NCBI GenBank assembly: GCA_937892995.1
Contig: CALBJS010000303.1
Location: 1-15,682 of the forward strand
From: an uncultured Peptococcaceae bacterium
GTDB taxonomy: Bacteria > Bacillota > Desulfitobacteriia > Desulfitobacteriales > Syntrophobotulaceae
Reading direction: 5' to 3'
DNA: 15,682 bases
Shown: in pieces, positions 1 through 6,880 of the stretch
Numbering within the stretch: the stretch's first letter is position 1
Layout of the letters: each line of letters opens with the position of its first letter
The notes under the pieces: model-generated
What the model was told of the DNA's origin: nothing
Seen by the model: only the letters and a program-made list of their open reading frames with translations
The model's database searches: none
Position numbers and translations under genes: made by a program

Positions 1-257
1 GTAGAAGAGCCTTGGGGGGGGTCCGTGGCTGGAGCACCTGAGGATATTTCTTCTATGAGCGGAGATTCTTCCAAAGTCACCTCTTTTTCTGTTGGCTCTT
101 CTACCCTGGATGTTTGTGCGGCTAATTCTTTCTCTAATTTCCGCTGTTCATTAAACGAATTTAAGGAAGTGTAAAGGGGATAAAGACTAAGCATTATCCC
201 CGTTATCACTAGGATGAAGGATATTCTGTTGATGATTTTTTTATTGACTTTTTTCAT
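1..257 (-). CDS. Sortase, N-terminal part (cut by window edge)
   Basis: An open frame of 85 codons starts at ATG 257 and runs off the left end. An AGGTG ribosome binding site lies 6 nt upstream of the ATG. The protein begins MKKVNKKIIN, followed by a hydrophobic segment (about residues 11-30, ending in SLYPLYT), then a charged stretch rich in Glu and Lys and a Pro/Ser/Ala linker. A short cytoplasmic basic end, one membrane anchor and a flexible linker are the typical N-terminus of class D-like sortases; the 'YPLY' at the membrane exit is common in that group. The catalytic His/Cys/Arg region is outside the window, so the call rests on this N-terminus and on the LPXTG protein gene ending 148 bp upstream. 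The likely role is to cut LPXTG between Thr and Gly and attach the neighbouring protein to the cell wall. A run of 8 C (14-21 on the plus strand as G) falls in the linker codons. It could instead be another membrane-anchored extracellular protein. Confidence 0.62.
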   Translation of the reverse strand, partial: MKKVNKKIINRISFILVITGIMLSLYPLYTSLNSFNEQRKLEKELAAQTSRVEEPTEKEVTLEESPLIEEISSGAPATDPPQGSS

Positions 258-405
258 ATCCTTCACCTGTTAGAAATATTATTTTTCAGTTACTTTATTG
301 ATCGTTTTGCATTACTCTTTTCTTTACTGTAGCACTTTTTATTTTTATTATCTAGGATTGTTTGTGTATATTGAGTTAATTCTCTGTTATTTCTATTAGC
401 TTCTA

Positions 406-2904
406 TTATCTCTGGAATCTGCGGAGGAGAATTCCCAGGGCTGCTAAAGTCGACCCGCTTAAGAGATAACCTGCTGTATTGCCGCCTGTTTTGGGTAGTT
501 CTCCTGCCGGCGGAGTAAATACTTCGGGTTCTTCAGGAATGACTACAGGCTCTTCAGGAGGAGTTAGGACCGGCTCTTCCGGGGTTGGGGTGATAGGTTC
601 TTCAGGGTCCGAGCCAGGGCCAGATCCACCGCCGGAGCTAACCTTTCGATTGGTGACTTCAAAAAGTGCAATGTGATCCTCATTAAATACTACAAGGGTG
701 TAAGCTCCAAGGCTGGATCTGTATCCTTGGGGAACTTGTTCACTGAGATAGTAGGTTTTACTGATATCCAGACCTTCAAATACGAGTTTACCCTTATTTT
801 CAGCACTGACATCGGTATTGCCCGACAGGTATTCTACATATTTATCGGTTTCGCCGGATTTAATATAGAGAGTAAATTTAACGCTTTTTCCATCCCAAGG
901 AAGTCCTCTTTGATTAAGCTTGGTAATTTCAACAGAACCAAATACCGGTTCCTGGCCATATCCGGCATTGACTACGTTTACTGTGATTTCACCGCCTGCT
1001 TGGATTGTTATCCCATAACAGCCATTATTACCAACGGCAGTTCCATTAAAGTAAGGGTTAAAACCTTCCGGTGCTCTTTCATGCAGGCAATATTCGCCCG
1101 GAGCCAAGTTATCAAATTCTAGAGTGCCTTCTCCTGCGATACCTTGGGTAACTACGGCATAATCACCAAACAGCTCATACAGATCAAAGTAAGCTACCGG
1201 AACATCCATCACCCTATAGACCGGGGTTTCACCATTGTCGTTGTATTGATAGGTTTTATTGATTATGATCTTACCTGTAGTTGGGGGCGGGGTGCTGCCT
1301 TCGGTATTCACGGCAGCCAATACAATTGCTGTTGTCGAGTCTACTACTATTTCATAATAGCCGTCATCATTGGCTGTCATATCTGTAATTGAAAGAGTAT
1401 AGCCTTCTGGGGCTTTTTCCTTAAGATAATAGGTACCAAATGAAACATCTGAGAATGTCGCACTATCTTCCCCTGTAATCGTCAGGTTACTGCGTGATGG
1501 GAGATATTCACCCTCTTCTTTGATGTAAAGCCCGAAAATAGCGACCGGTGCGGTTTCCTCTTCAACCAGGGCCGGTGAATAGGTTTTGTTAATCTGAATC
1601 GAGCCCATAGACGGAGGCGGAGTGCCATTTTCGGTATTCACGGCAGCCAGTACAATTGCTGTTGTCGAATCTACTACTATTTCGTAATAGCCGTCAGCAC
1701 TGGCTGTTATACCTGCAATCGAAAGAGTATAGCCGGTGAGAGGTACTTCTTTCAGATAATAAGTGCCATACTCGAGATTAGAGAATGTCCCACTGGTTGC
1801 TCCTGTAATTGCCAGGTCACTGCCTGTTTGAGTATAGTCATCCCCTGCCTTGGTGAAAAGCCGGAAAGTAGCAACCGGTGCGGTTCCCTCTTCACCTAGG
1901 GCCGGTGAATAGGATTTGTTAATCTGAATTGCTCCCGTGGAAGGGGGTGCGACGGTCATGGTGTTCACTACGTTTACAGGAATATTCTGTATTCCTTCTT
2001 TATCAACCGTAATTTTTGTATAAGGACTTAGATCTGAGGTATATCCTCCCGGAACAACTTCGCTTAGATAATAGTCGCCCGGATTTAAGTTAGCGAAGGT
2101 TAAGATTCCTGCAGCATTAGTTGTTCCGTTTTTAAATGATTTATACTTTCCTTTGTCCTTAGTGTCCAGATTAAATCTTACATTGGCTTGTGCTTGCTCA
2201 TCCTGATCTACCTTTGTAATTTGGATCGTGCCCTTTCCACTGACGACTGAAAAATTGTCTGTATTATTCGGCTGAAACGTATTGCTAGGGCTAACCCAAG
2301 CCTTATAACCGTTTTTGGAGTAGTCATAGCCTCCTACGGCATCCCATAAACTGATCGGTCCGAAATTTCCACTTCCGTTAACGGTGATTACGGCAGATGA
2401 ACTAGTTCCTAAGGGAGTACCGCCAGGGTTAGTCACTCGAACCCACAATTTACTGTTTGCTTTGAAGCCGTAACCTTTAAGATGGACATCTTGTCTGCTA
2501 TTATATGCGTTTTCGTTTACCTCATTTCCCGCTTTATCTGTGGTTTTTATATTACCGGTAAATGGTCCTGGCCCCTTCATAAGGATAGGTGCGAAGATTC
2601 TTTCTCCAAAGACCGGAGTCAGTTCTTCAGTTTGCTCTTCATCCCCTGTCCCGGAATCACCATCCCCTTCTTCGGAAATACCCTGTTCGTCTGAGATACC
2701 CTGGTCATTGGAGTCCCCTTGGTTATTTCCTTGGTCACCGCCTTCGCCGCTTCCGGAGCTATCAGCCGCCTCACCTTGAAGCGTTATCCCTGGGGAATCC
2801 CCGGAATCTACTGTGTTGGCAAAGGCCATGTTAAAAGAGAATACCAACGTAAATATCAGACAAAGGGTCAAAACTTTAATGGCCCGGCTATTTTTGTTGA
2901 GCAT
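406..2904 (-). CDS. LPXTG cell-wall-anchored surface protein with five Cna-B (SpaA-like) domains
   Basis: This is an 832-aa secreted surface protein. Residues 1-29 are a signal peptide (basic start, hydrophobic core, cleavage likely after AFA). Residues 31-98 are an acidic Gly/Ser/Asp/Gln low-complexity linker. Residues about 112-220 form a beta-rich domain with the WVRVTNPGG pattern. Five Cna-B modules follow at about 224-316, 324-426, 434-536, 544-648 and 655-753. Each has the Lys near its start (K231, K330, K440, K550, K662), the E-box Glu in YYLxE-type motifs (E282, E386, E496, E609, E722) and a terminal Asn (N314, N423, N533, N646, N752), the expected set for intramolecular Lys-Asn isopeptide bonds. 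A Pro/Glu linker (756-800), LPKTG (803-807), a hydrophobic segment and RRFQR form a complete sortase signal. I see no YPKN-type pilin motif, so a monomeric adhesin or minor subunit fits better than a major pilin. The start ATG has GGGAGG upstream. The gene sits between two small genes and a sortase. Confidence 0.93.
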   Translation of the reverse strand: MLNKNSRAIKVLTLCLIFTLVFSFNMAFANTVDSGDSPGITLQGEAADSSGSGEGGDQGNNQGDSNDQGISDEQGISEEGDGDSGTGDEEQTEELTPVFGERIFAPILMKGPGPFTGNIKTTDKAGNEVNENAYNSRQDVHLKGYGFKANSKLWVRVTNPGGTPLGTSSSAVITVNGSGNFGPISLWDAVGGYDYSKNGYKAWVSPSNTFQPNNTDNFSVVSGKGTIQITKVDQDEQAQANVRFNLDTKDKGKYKSFKNGTTNAAGILTFANLNPGDYYLSEVVPGGYTSDLSPYTKITVDKEGIQNIPVNVVNTMTVAPPSTGAIQINKSYSPALGEEGTAPVATFRLFTKAGDDYTQTGSDLAITGATSGTFSNLEYGTYYLKEVPLTGYTLSIAGITASADGYYEIVVDSTTAIVLAAVNTENGTPPPSMGSIQINKTYSPALVEEETAPVAIFGLYIKEEGEYLPSRSNLTITGEDSATFSDVSFGTYYLKEKAPEGYTLSITDMTANDDGYYEIVVDSTTAIVLAAVNTEGSTPPPTTGKIIINKTYQYNDNGETPVYRVMDVPVAYFDLYELFGDYAVVTQGIAGEGTLEFDNLAPGEYCLHERAPEGFNPYFNGTAVGNNGCYGITIQAGGEITVNVVNAGYGQEPVFGSVEITKLNQRGLPWDGKSVKFTLYIKSGETDKYVEYLSGNTDVSAENKGKLVFEGLDISKTYYLSEQVPQGYRSSLGAYTLVVFNEDHIALFEVTNRKVSSGGGSGPGSDPEEPITPTPEEPVLTPPEEPVVIPEEPEVFTPPAGELPKTGGNTAGYLLSGSTLAALGILLRRFQR
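946..1935 (-). repeat. Tandem Cna-B modules with exact 110-codon period
   Basis: Three consecutive Cna-B modules of the LPXTG protein begin at residues 324, 434 and 544, an exact 330-nt period. The first two (1606-1935 and 1276-1605) are very similar. Their last thirds are identical in protein over 22 residues (404-425 and 514-535) and nearly identical in DNA (compare 1302-1367 with 1632-1697). The third module keeps the period and the INKTY start but has diverged. This points to recent duplication or gene conversion of a module. Confidence 0.85.
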
Positions 2905-2954
2905 GTTATTCCTCCCTCAATAATTTATTTTTGTAAAATAATTAAGCTCGTAAA

Positions 2955-3191
2955 CTATGAGACTTCTTCTTTACTCTCCCAGGAGCCCAGCTCGGTTTGA
3001 TCGTCCTTAATATTAGCTTTCTCCGCAGCCTCATTAATTAACATGATCATTTCCAGCTCGCTTCGGAAGTGCTTGGTTTTTTTCCCTTCTAACCACTGGA
3101 TCATCCCTTGCCAGCTAGCGTTTTGTCTATATTGAATTCGGACCAGAAATGATGCCCCAGCACGGGTAATGTCTTCCTTACTACTAGGCAT
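2955..3191 (-). CDS. Small hypothetical protein, second of a tandem paralogous pair (78 aa)
   Basis: The frame is open from 3278, but the start at ATG 3191 is preferred. It is preceded by AAGGTGG about 7 nt upstream, it leaves a 25-nt gap after the previous gene instead of a 62-nt overlap, and it gives 78 aa, matching the 79-aa neighbour. The protein has a core ASFLVRI...QN.SWQGMIQWLEGKK...FRS followed by an amphipathic LEMIMLINEAAEKA helix and an acidic tail. The predicted shape is a short beta meander followed by a helix. There is no signal peptide or membrane segment, so it is probably cytoplasmic. The core resembles small uncharacterised proteins that I recall from clostridial genomes, but I cannot assign a function. 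It lies 50 bp upstream of the LPXTG gene and is probably co-transcribed with it. Confidence 0.8.
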   Translation of the reverse strand: MPSSKEDITRAGASFLVRIQYRQNASWQGMIQWLEGKKTKHFRSELEMIMLINEAAEKANIKDDQTELGSWESKEEVS

Positions 3192-3216
3192 CAAGCCACC
3201 ACCTTCGTATAATATA

Positions 3217-3456
3217 TTATTGCCAAGTTCGTAATCTGCAGCTAGCCTGAGGTAAGCCGGTTTCCTCCATTTTTTCATGTATCAGCTTTATTAACTCCCC
3301 GGCACTCCTAAATGTCCGAGACTGACCCGAGCCCACATGTTCGATCTTTCCCTGAAGATCGCAGTTTTCTCCGGAGTATATTTTTAGGATGAAGGATGCG
3401 TTCTTATTCCCCGGGGGAGGATTTATTCGTTTAGGAATGGCTTGCGTTCCCGTCAT
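3217..3456 (-). CDS. Small hypothetical protein, first of a tandem paralogous pair (79 aa)
   Basis: This is the first gene of the surface-protein operon. The start ATG 3456 has a strong AAGGGGGG ribosome binding site 5-6 nt upstream. The 79-aa product shares the layout of the next gene: NASFILKI...N..LQGKIEH...G....TFRS, then a LIKLIHEKME helix. By eye roughly a third of aligned positions are identical. It lacks the two Trp residues around the QG-I motif that the neighbour keeps, so it looks like the more diverged copy. It has a proline-rich start (INPPPGNK), no signal peptide and no membrane segment. The function is unknown. Its place directly behind a Pho-box-like promoter and ahead of an LPXTG protein suggests a role in expression or handling of that surface protein, which is inference only. 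Confidence 0.78.
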   Translation of the reverse strand: MTGTQAIPKRINPPPGNKNASFILKIYSGENCDLQGKIEHVGSGQSRTFRSAGELIKLIHEKMEETGLPQASCRLRTWQ

Positions 3457-3504
3457 TCTTGCCCCCCTTCATATGTAAAATAGGAATTCGGTTTACCTGT
3501 TTCC

Positions 3505-3559
3505 AGTATAAACGAGAGGTGTTACAACTTAGTTACAGGCAAATTACATCTTGATAACA
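3505..3559 (-). promoter_or_regulatory. Pho-box-like activator site and promoter of the small-protein/LPXTG operon
   Basis: Read on the minus strand there are four hexamers, TGTTAT, TGTAAT, TGTAAC and TGTAAC, at plus positions 3554-3559, 3543-3548, 3532-3537 and 3521-3526. They are exactly 11 bp apart. Eleven bases after the last one is a TATACT -10 box (3505-3510). No -35 hexamer is visible at the right distance; the repeats occupy that place. Direct repeats at 11-bp steps replacing the -35 are the layout of PhoB/PhoP-activated promoters (E. coli CTGTCAT; Bacillus TTAACA-like). The ATG of the 79-aa gene is about 40 bp downstream of the expected transcript start. Confidence 0.6.
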
Positions 3560-3563
3560 AACT

Positions 3564-3587
3564 AAAAAAGACAGCCTTTCGGCTGTC
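3564..3587 (-). terminator. Intrinsic terminator closing the polysaccharide cluster
   Basis: On the minus strand a perfect 7-bp stem GACAGCC/GGCTGTC with a GAAA tetraloop is followed at once by TTTTTT. It lies about 117 bp past the stop of the phosphoglycosyl transferase gene and just upstream of the Pho-like promoter, so it separates the two transcription units. No other clear Rho-independent terminator was found in the window. Confidence 0.9.
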
Positions 3588-3704
3588 CGGCGAGTCAAAT
3601 CAATGTTTTAAAAGTCTGAAATGGATTCTTGAACATTTTCTTTTCGTATCATCATTATTTCCAATTACACATTACCATATTCTTACAATAAAGATTAGTC
3701 GGGC

Positions 3705-4328
3705 TCAGTAAGCATTCTTTCGAAATAAGACCACAAAAACCGTCTGCCACAGGATTTTCAGATCTAAGCGGAAAGTCCATTCTCTTACATACTGCACATC
3801 ATATCTTAAGGTTTCCGCCAGGGTGAGTTCGCTGCGACCATTGACCTGAGCAAGCCCGGTAACCCCGGGGGGCATATTCAGTCTTGTCTGCTGTTCGGGA
3901 GTGTACTGATCGGCGATCTCGGGAACTTCGGGACGAGGGCCTACCAGACTCATGGTTCCATTCAGGATATTCAGAAGCTGGGGTAATTCATCCAAACTGG
4001 TCTTCCTTAAAAAGCGGCCGCTGTTGGTAATTCTGGGATCGTCTTTTTCTTGGAAAATAAACTCCTCGGGGTTGAACTTACCATCCTTCTTTAACTGCTC
4101 AATCTTCTCTTTCATCACTGTATCAGCATTGGGCACCATGGTACGGAATTTATAAATCGTAAAAAGAACTCCACCCCGTCCTACCCTCTGCTGACGAAAA
4201 ATGGCCGGACCCGGGGAATCTACTTTGATCCAAAGGACTATAAATAGCCAGAGGGGGGAGATTAGGATAAGTAAAGGTATAGCGATAATCAAGTCTAAAA
4301 TACGTTTAGCAAGTATAATAATAATCAC
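3705..4328 (-). CDS. Undecaprenyl-phosphate sugar phosphotransferase (PglC-like monotopic phosphoglycosyl transferase)
   Basis: The 207-aa enzyme transfers a sugar phosphate from a UDP-sugar to undecaprenyl phosphate at the inner face of the membrane, the first step of repeat-unit assembly. Residues 8-33 are a hydrophobic segment with Ser24-Pro25, the break expected for the re-entrant helix of PglC-type enzymes. Then come KFRTM (60-64), the catalytic pair Asp113-Glu114 in KTSLDELPQLLN, and VGPRPE (129-134). The length matches minimal PglC/TuaA-like proteins without the extra N-terminal membrane domain of WbaP. The start is uncertain: GTG 4328 is used because no ATG is in frame upstream before the stop near 4395, but GGAG sits very close to it, so a slightly later ATT or ATA start is possible. 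It follows the aminotransferase stop by 11 bp and is the last gene before the terminator. A PglE-like aminotransferase next door suggests that an amino-dideoxy sugar is the first sugar. Confidence 0.93.
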   Translation of the reverse strand: MIIIILAKRILDLIIAIPLLILISPLWLFIVLWIKVDSPGPAIFRQQRVGRGGVLFTIYKFRTMVPNADTVMKEKIEQLKKDGKFNPEEFIFQEKDDPRITNSGRFLRKTSLDELPQLLNILNGTMSLVGPRPEVPEIADQYTPEQQTRLNMPPGVTGLAQVNGRSELTLAETLRYDVQYVREWTFRLDLKILWQTVFVVLFRKNAY

Positions 4329-4339
4329 TCCGTCTAAGG

Positions 4340-5509
4340 CTATTTTCTTACTCTCTGCACAACCGTCTGCACAGCCTCGATAACATCTTGGACGTCAATC
4401 TCGCTCATCTTGGGATAGAGAGGCAAAGATATTATCCGGTCGAAGACACCTTCAGCCTGAGGGAAATCCCCGTGCTTATAACCGTAAGTATCCCGATAAT
4501 AAGGATGAAGATGTACAGGGATGAAATGAACACTGGTGCTGATGTTCTCTTCTTTAAGTAATTCTATAAACTCGGCTCTGTCCACTGTTATTCTTTCCAG
4601 GTTAAGCTTGATTACATACAAATGCCAGGCATGGCGAGCATGATCAAGATTTGTCGGTATTCCCAGTTCAGGAAGCTTGCTAAATGCTTCATTATAACGT
4701 TCCACAGTAAGCTCACGAATGGTCTGCATGAAGCCGAGCTTAGAGAGCTGAACCATTCCTAAGGCGGCCTGGATATCGGTCATATTGTACTTATACCCCG
4801 GAAACTCGACCTCGTAAAACCAAGACCCTTTGGCGGTGTAGCGATTCCAAGCATTACGGCTCATGCCGTGCAGGCTATAGGTTCTGAGCTTAGCTGCTAA
4901 TTCATCGTCATTAGTAGTTACCATGCCGCCTTCGCCGGTCATTAAATTTTTAGTGGCATAAAAAGAAAAGGCTGTAGCATCCCCGATAGAGCCTATCATC
5001 CTGCCCTTATACTGAGTATAGACAGCATGGGCTGCATCTTCTAAGACAAATAGATTGTGCCTCTTAGCAATATCCATAATCTCCTCCATCTCACAGGGAA
5101 GACCGGCGATATGTACCGGGATGATGGCTTTGGTCTTGGAAGTAATCTTTTCTTCTATCTTAGTATGATCTATATTCATGGTCTTCGGATCGATATCTAC
5201 AAATACAGGGGTAGCACCGCAATGAATAATGACATTAGCAGTCGAGGTAAAAGTCATAGGAGTGGTAAGGACTTCATCTCCTTCTCCGATCCCCGCTCCT
5301 ACCAAGGCAATATGCAGTCCGGCAGTACAGGAATTAACAGCTATAGCATGCTTAGCCCCGACATACTCTGCAAAGCGTTTCTCGAACTCTACGGTTTTGG
5401 GACCCTTAGTAACCCAATTGGATTTCAGGCAATCGACCACCGCCTGAATTTCCTCTTCTTCGATCAAAGGTAAATTATAAGGTAATAAATTTTGGCGTCT
5501 TGGGCTCAT
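4340..5509 (-). CDS. DegT/DnrJ/EryC1/StrS-family nucleotide-sugar aminotransferase (PglE/ArnB-like)
   Basis: The 389-aa PLP enzyme is expected to transfer an amino group from glutamate to a keto-sugar nucleotide, giving an amino-dideoxy sugar for the polysaccharide. Visible marks are NSCTAGLHIAL (59-69, phosphate binding), TPMTFTSTAN (83-92), PVFVDIDP (101-108), LEDAAHA (156-162, Asp158 for the PLP ring nitrogen) and FYATKNLMTGEGG with the PLP lysine Lys187. It is full length for the family and intact, unlike the broken homologue at 13897-14998. The ATG start has an A-rich plus seven-G ribosome binding site. It is followed closely by the phosphoglycosyl transferase gene. No matching 4,6-dehydratase is in the window, so that enzyme must be encoded elsewhere. 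The exact sugar (UDP-bacillosamine type or other 4-amino sugar) cannot be told from sequence alone. Confidence 0.92.
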   Translation of the reverse strand: MSPRRQNLLPYNLPLIEEEEIQAVVDCLKSNWVTKGPKTVEFEKRFAEYVGAKHAIAVNSCTAGLHIALVGAGIGEGDEVLTTPMTFTSTANVIIHCGATPVFVDIDPKTMNIDHTKIEEKITSKTKAIIPVHIAGLPCEMEEIMDIAKRHNLFVLEDAAHAVYTQYKGRMIGSIGDATAFSFYATKNLMTGEGGMVTTNDDELAAKLRTYSLHGMSRNAWNRYTAKGSWFYEVEFPGYKYNMTDIQAALGMVQLSKLGFMQTIRELTVERYNEAFSKLPELGIPTNLDHARHAWHLYVIKLNLERITVDRAEFIELLKEENISTSVHFIPVHLHPYYRDTYGYKHGDFPQAEGVFDRIISLPLYPKMSEIDVQDVIEAVQTVVQRVRK

Positions 5510-5627
5510 TGAGATGCCCCCCCTTTTTTATTCATTAAATTTTCATCTGTATTCCAATTCTATTCTCTTCGATTTAGACAGGATTCTTTTTAGGAAAATC
5601 GTCTACTCTATTTTAACATGGTTCAGA

Positions 5628-6863
5628 CTAGGTTGATGATTTTTTCCCAAGGTTGGTCGGTAATTTTTCCAGCCACTTTTGGATAATACTCTGCCAGGAG
5701 TAATTCTTCAGCACATATTCCCGTCCTCGGATAGCAAGTTCTGCACAGTATTCCGGATTCTTTCTCAGTTCGAGGATAGTCCGGGCTAAGAGTCTCGGGT
5801 TCTCCGGCTCCAAGACTACCCCTCCCCCGCTTTCCCTGACGATCTCAGCACCCTCACCTTCGCCCACATAGATTAAGGGCTGGCCGCTGGCTAGAGCAGG
5901 AAAAACCTTCGAAGGTCTTACCCCTTCAGCTAGCTTATAACGTCTTAAGGTAGATAGACTGAGACTGCTGAGAGCATAATAGCGGGGAATAACCTCCAGG
6001 GGCTGAAAATCTATGAACTTAACATTAGTCAGCTTCTTTCCCCGGGCAATCTCTTCCAGCTTCGGTCTTTCCGACCCGTCACCTACAAAGAGGAAGAAGA
6101 TCTCTTCTTCCTGACGCAAAATGTCGGCCGCTTCCAGAGCCGTCTCGATTCCGTGGGCATAACCCATCGTACCGGCATAGAGAATGATGTATTTACCTTG
6201 GAGTCCCAAGCTTTCTTCAAGTTCCTGATCCTTCTTTCTAGGTTGAAATAAATCAGTATCTACCCCATTAGGCAGAAATAAAATATCTTCCGGTGGAACA
6301 CCTTTCTTCTTCAGGCCCTCTACTATCCCCTGAGTCTGGGCCGAAAGTCTAAAAGCCTTACGGTAAAAAAAGGCTTCCAGCCATTCACTCATTCTGATGA
6401 GCTGTTTATTGGACACCAGTCCTAATTGGACAGCCGATTCCGGCCATAAGTCCGAGACATTAAATATGTATGGTGCTTTTTTCAGAAGAGAAGCGATATT
6501 CGCCGTAAACCCTATGAAAAGAGGTGGAGATTCCACCACGATAAGGTCTTGCTCGCCGGAACGAAATATTCCATATAGAGATGTGAAAACAAAAGAAAAA
6601 TAATTCAGAAGACGCAGCCAAAATCTGCCCGGCTTCACGGGATAGATCCAAGTTCTTAGGATTCTAATCCCTTCCAGCTCTTCCTCGGCATAAAATTTAC
6701 CCCGGTATTCAGCGGGAATCAGGCCTGTGGGATGATTAGGAAAAGCAGTGACGACCGTCACCTGATGTCCCTCGTGCTTCAATCCCTTAGCCAATTCCCA
6801 AAGACGGACCTGAGCCGCTCCCTTCTCCGGTGGGAAGTATTGAGTTAATAACAAAATACGCAT
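5628..6863 (-). CDS. GT4 glycosyltransferase, WbuB-like
   Basis: This is a 411-aa GT-B fold glycosyltransferase. The N-terminal domain starts MRILLLTQYFPPEKGAAQVR with the glycine-containing loop usual for GT4 enzymes that use nucleotide-sugar donors. The middle has NVSDLWPESA (135-144) and LPNGVD (197-202). The C-terminal domain has GTMGYAHGIE (231-240), VGDGSERP (260-267) and PSKVFPALASGQP (317-329). In this last motif the usual Glu of the C-terminal EX7E pair is Pro; I recall this as a feature of a WbuB-like subgroup, so the enzyme may still be active. It is probably a cytoplasmic-face enzyme adding a sugar to the lipid-linked repeat unit. The start ATG follows TAGGAG. It lies 17 bp after the Wzy-like gene. 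Donor and acceptor are unknown. Confidence 0.9.
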   Translation of the reverse strand: MRILLLTQYFPPEKGAAQVRLWELAKGLKHEGHQVTVVTAFPNHPTGLIPAEYRGKFYAEEELEGIRILRTWIYPVKPGRFWLRLLNYFSFVFTSLYGIFRSGEQDLIVVESPPLFIGFTANIASLLKKAPYIFNVSDLWPESAVQLGLVSNKQLIRMSEWLEAFFYRKAFRLSAQTQGIVEGLKKKGVPPEDILFLPNGVDTDLFQPRKKDQELEESLGLQGKYIILYAGTMGYAHGIETALEAADILRQEEEIFFLFVGDGSERPKLEEIARGKKLTNVKFIDFQPLEVIPRYYALSSLSLSTLRRYKLAEGVRPSKVFPALASGQPLIYVGEGEGAEIVRESGGGVVLEPENPRLLARTILELRKNPEYCAELAIRGREYVLKNYSWQSIIQKWLEKLPTNLGKKSST

Positions 6864-6880
6864 AGATACTCCTACCTAAA

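Noticed and set aside
258..405. Promoter or terminator between the LPXTG gene and the sortase gene.
   Set aside because: The region is AT-rich, with only weak -10-like text and no GC-rich hairpin; read-through into the sortase seems likely, but nothing firm can be called.
2919..2942. AT-rich inverted repeat just upstream of the LPXTG ribosome binding site.
   Set aside because: Made only of A/T arms with a bulge in a very AT-rich spacer; expected by chance and thermodynamically weak.
3192..3278. 29-codon N-terminal extension of the 78-aa protein, overlapping the 79-aa gene.
   Set aside because: Paralogue length and the AAGGTGG site favour ATG 3191; the extension lies largely in the out-of-frame 3' end of the upstream gene.
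5510..5627. Internal promoter upstream of the intact aminotransferase.
   Set aside because: The 118-bp gap is AT-rich but I could not find a -35/-10 pair at acceptable spacing.
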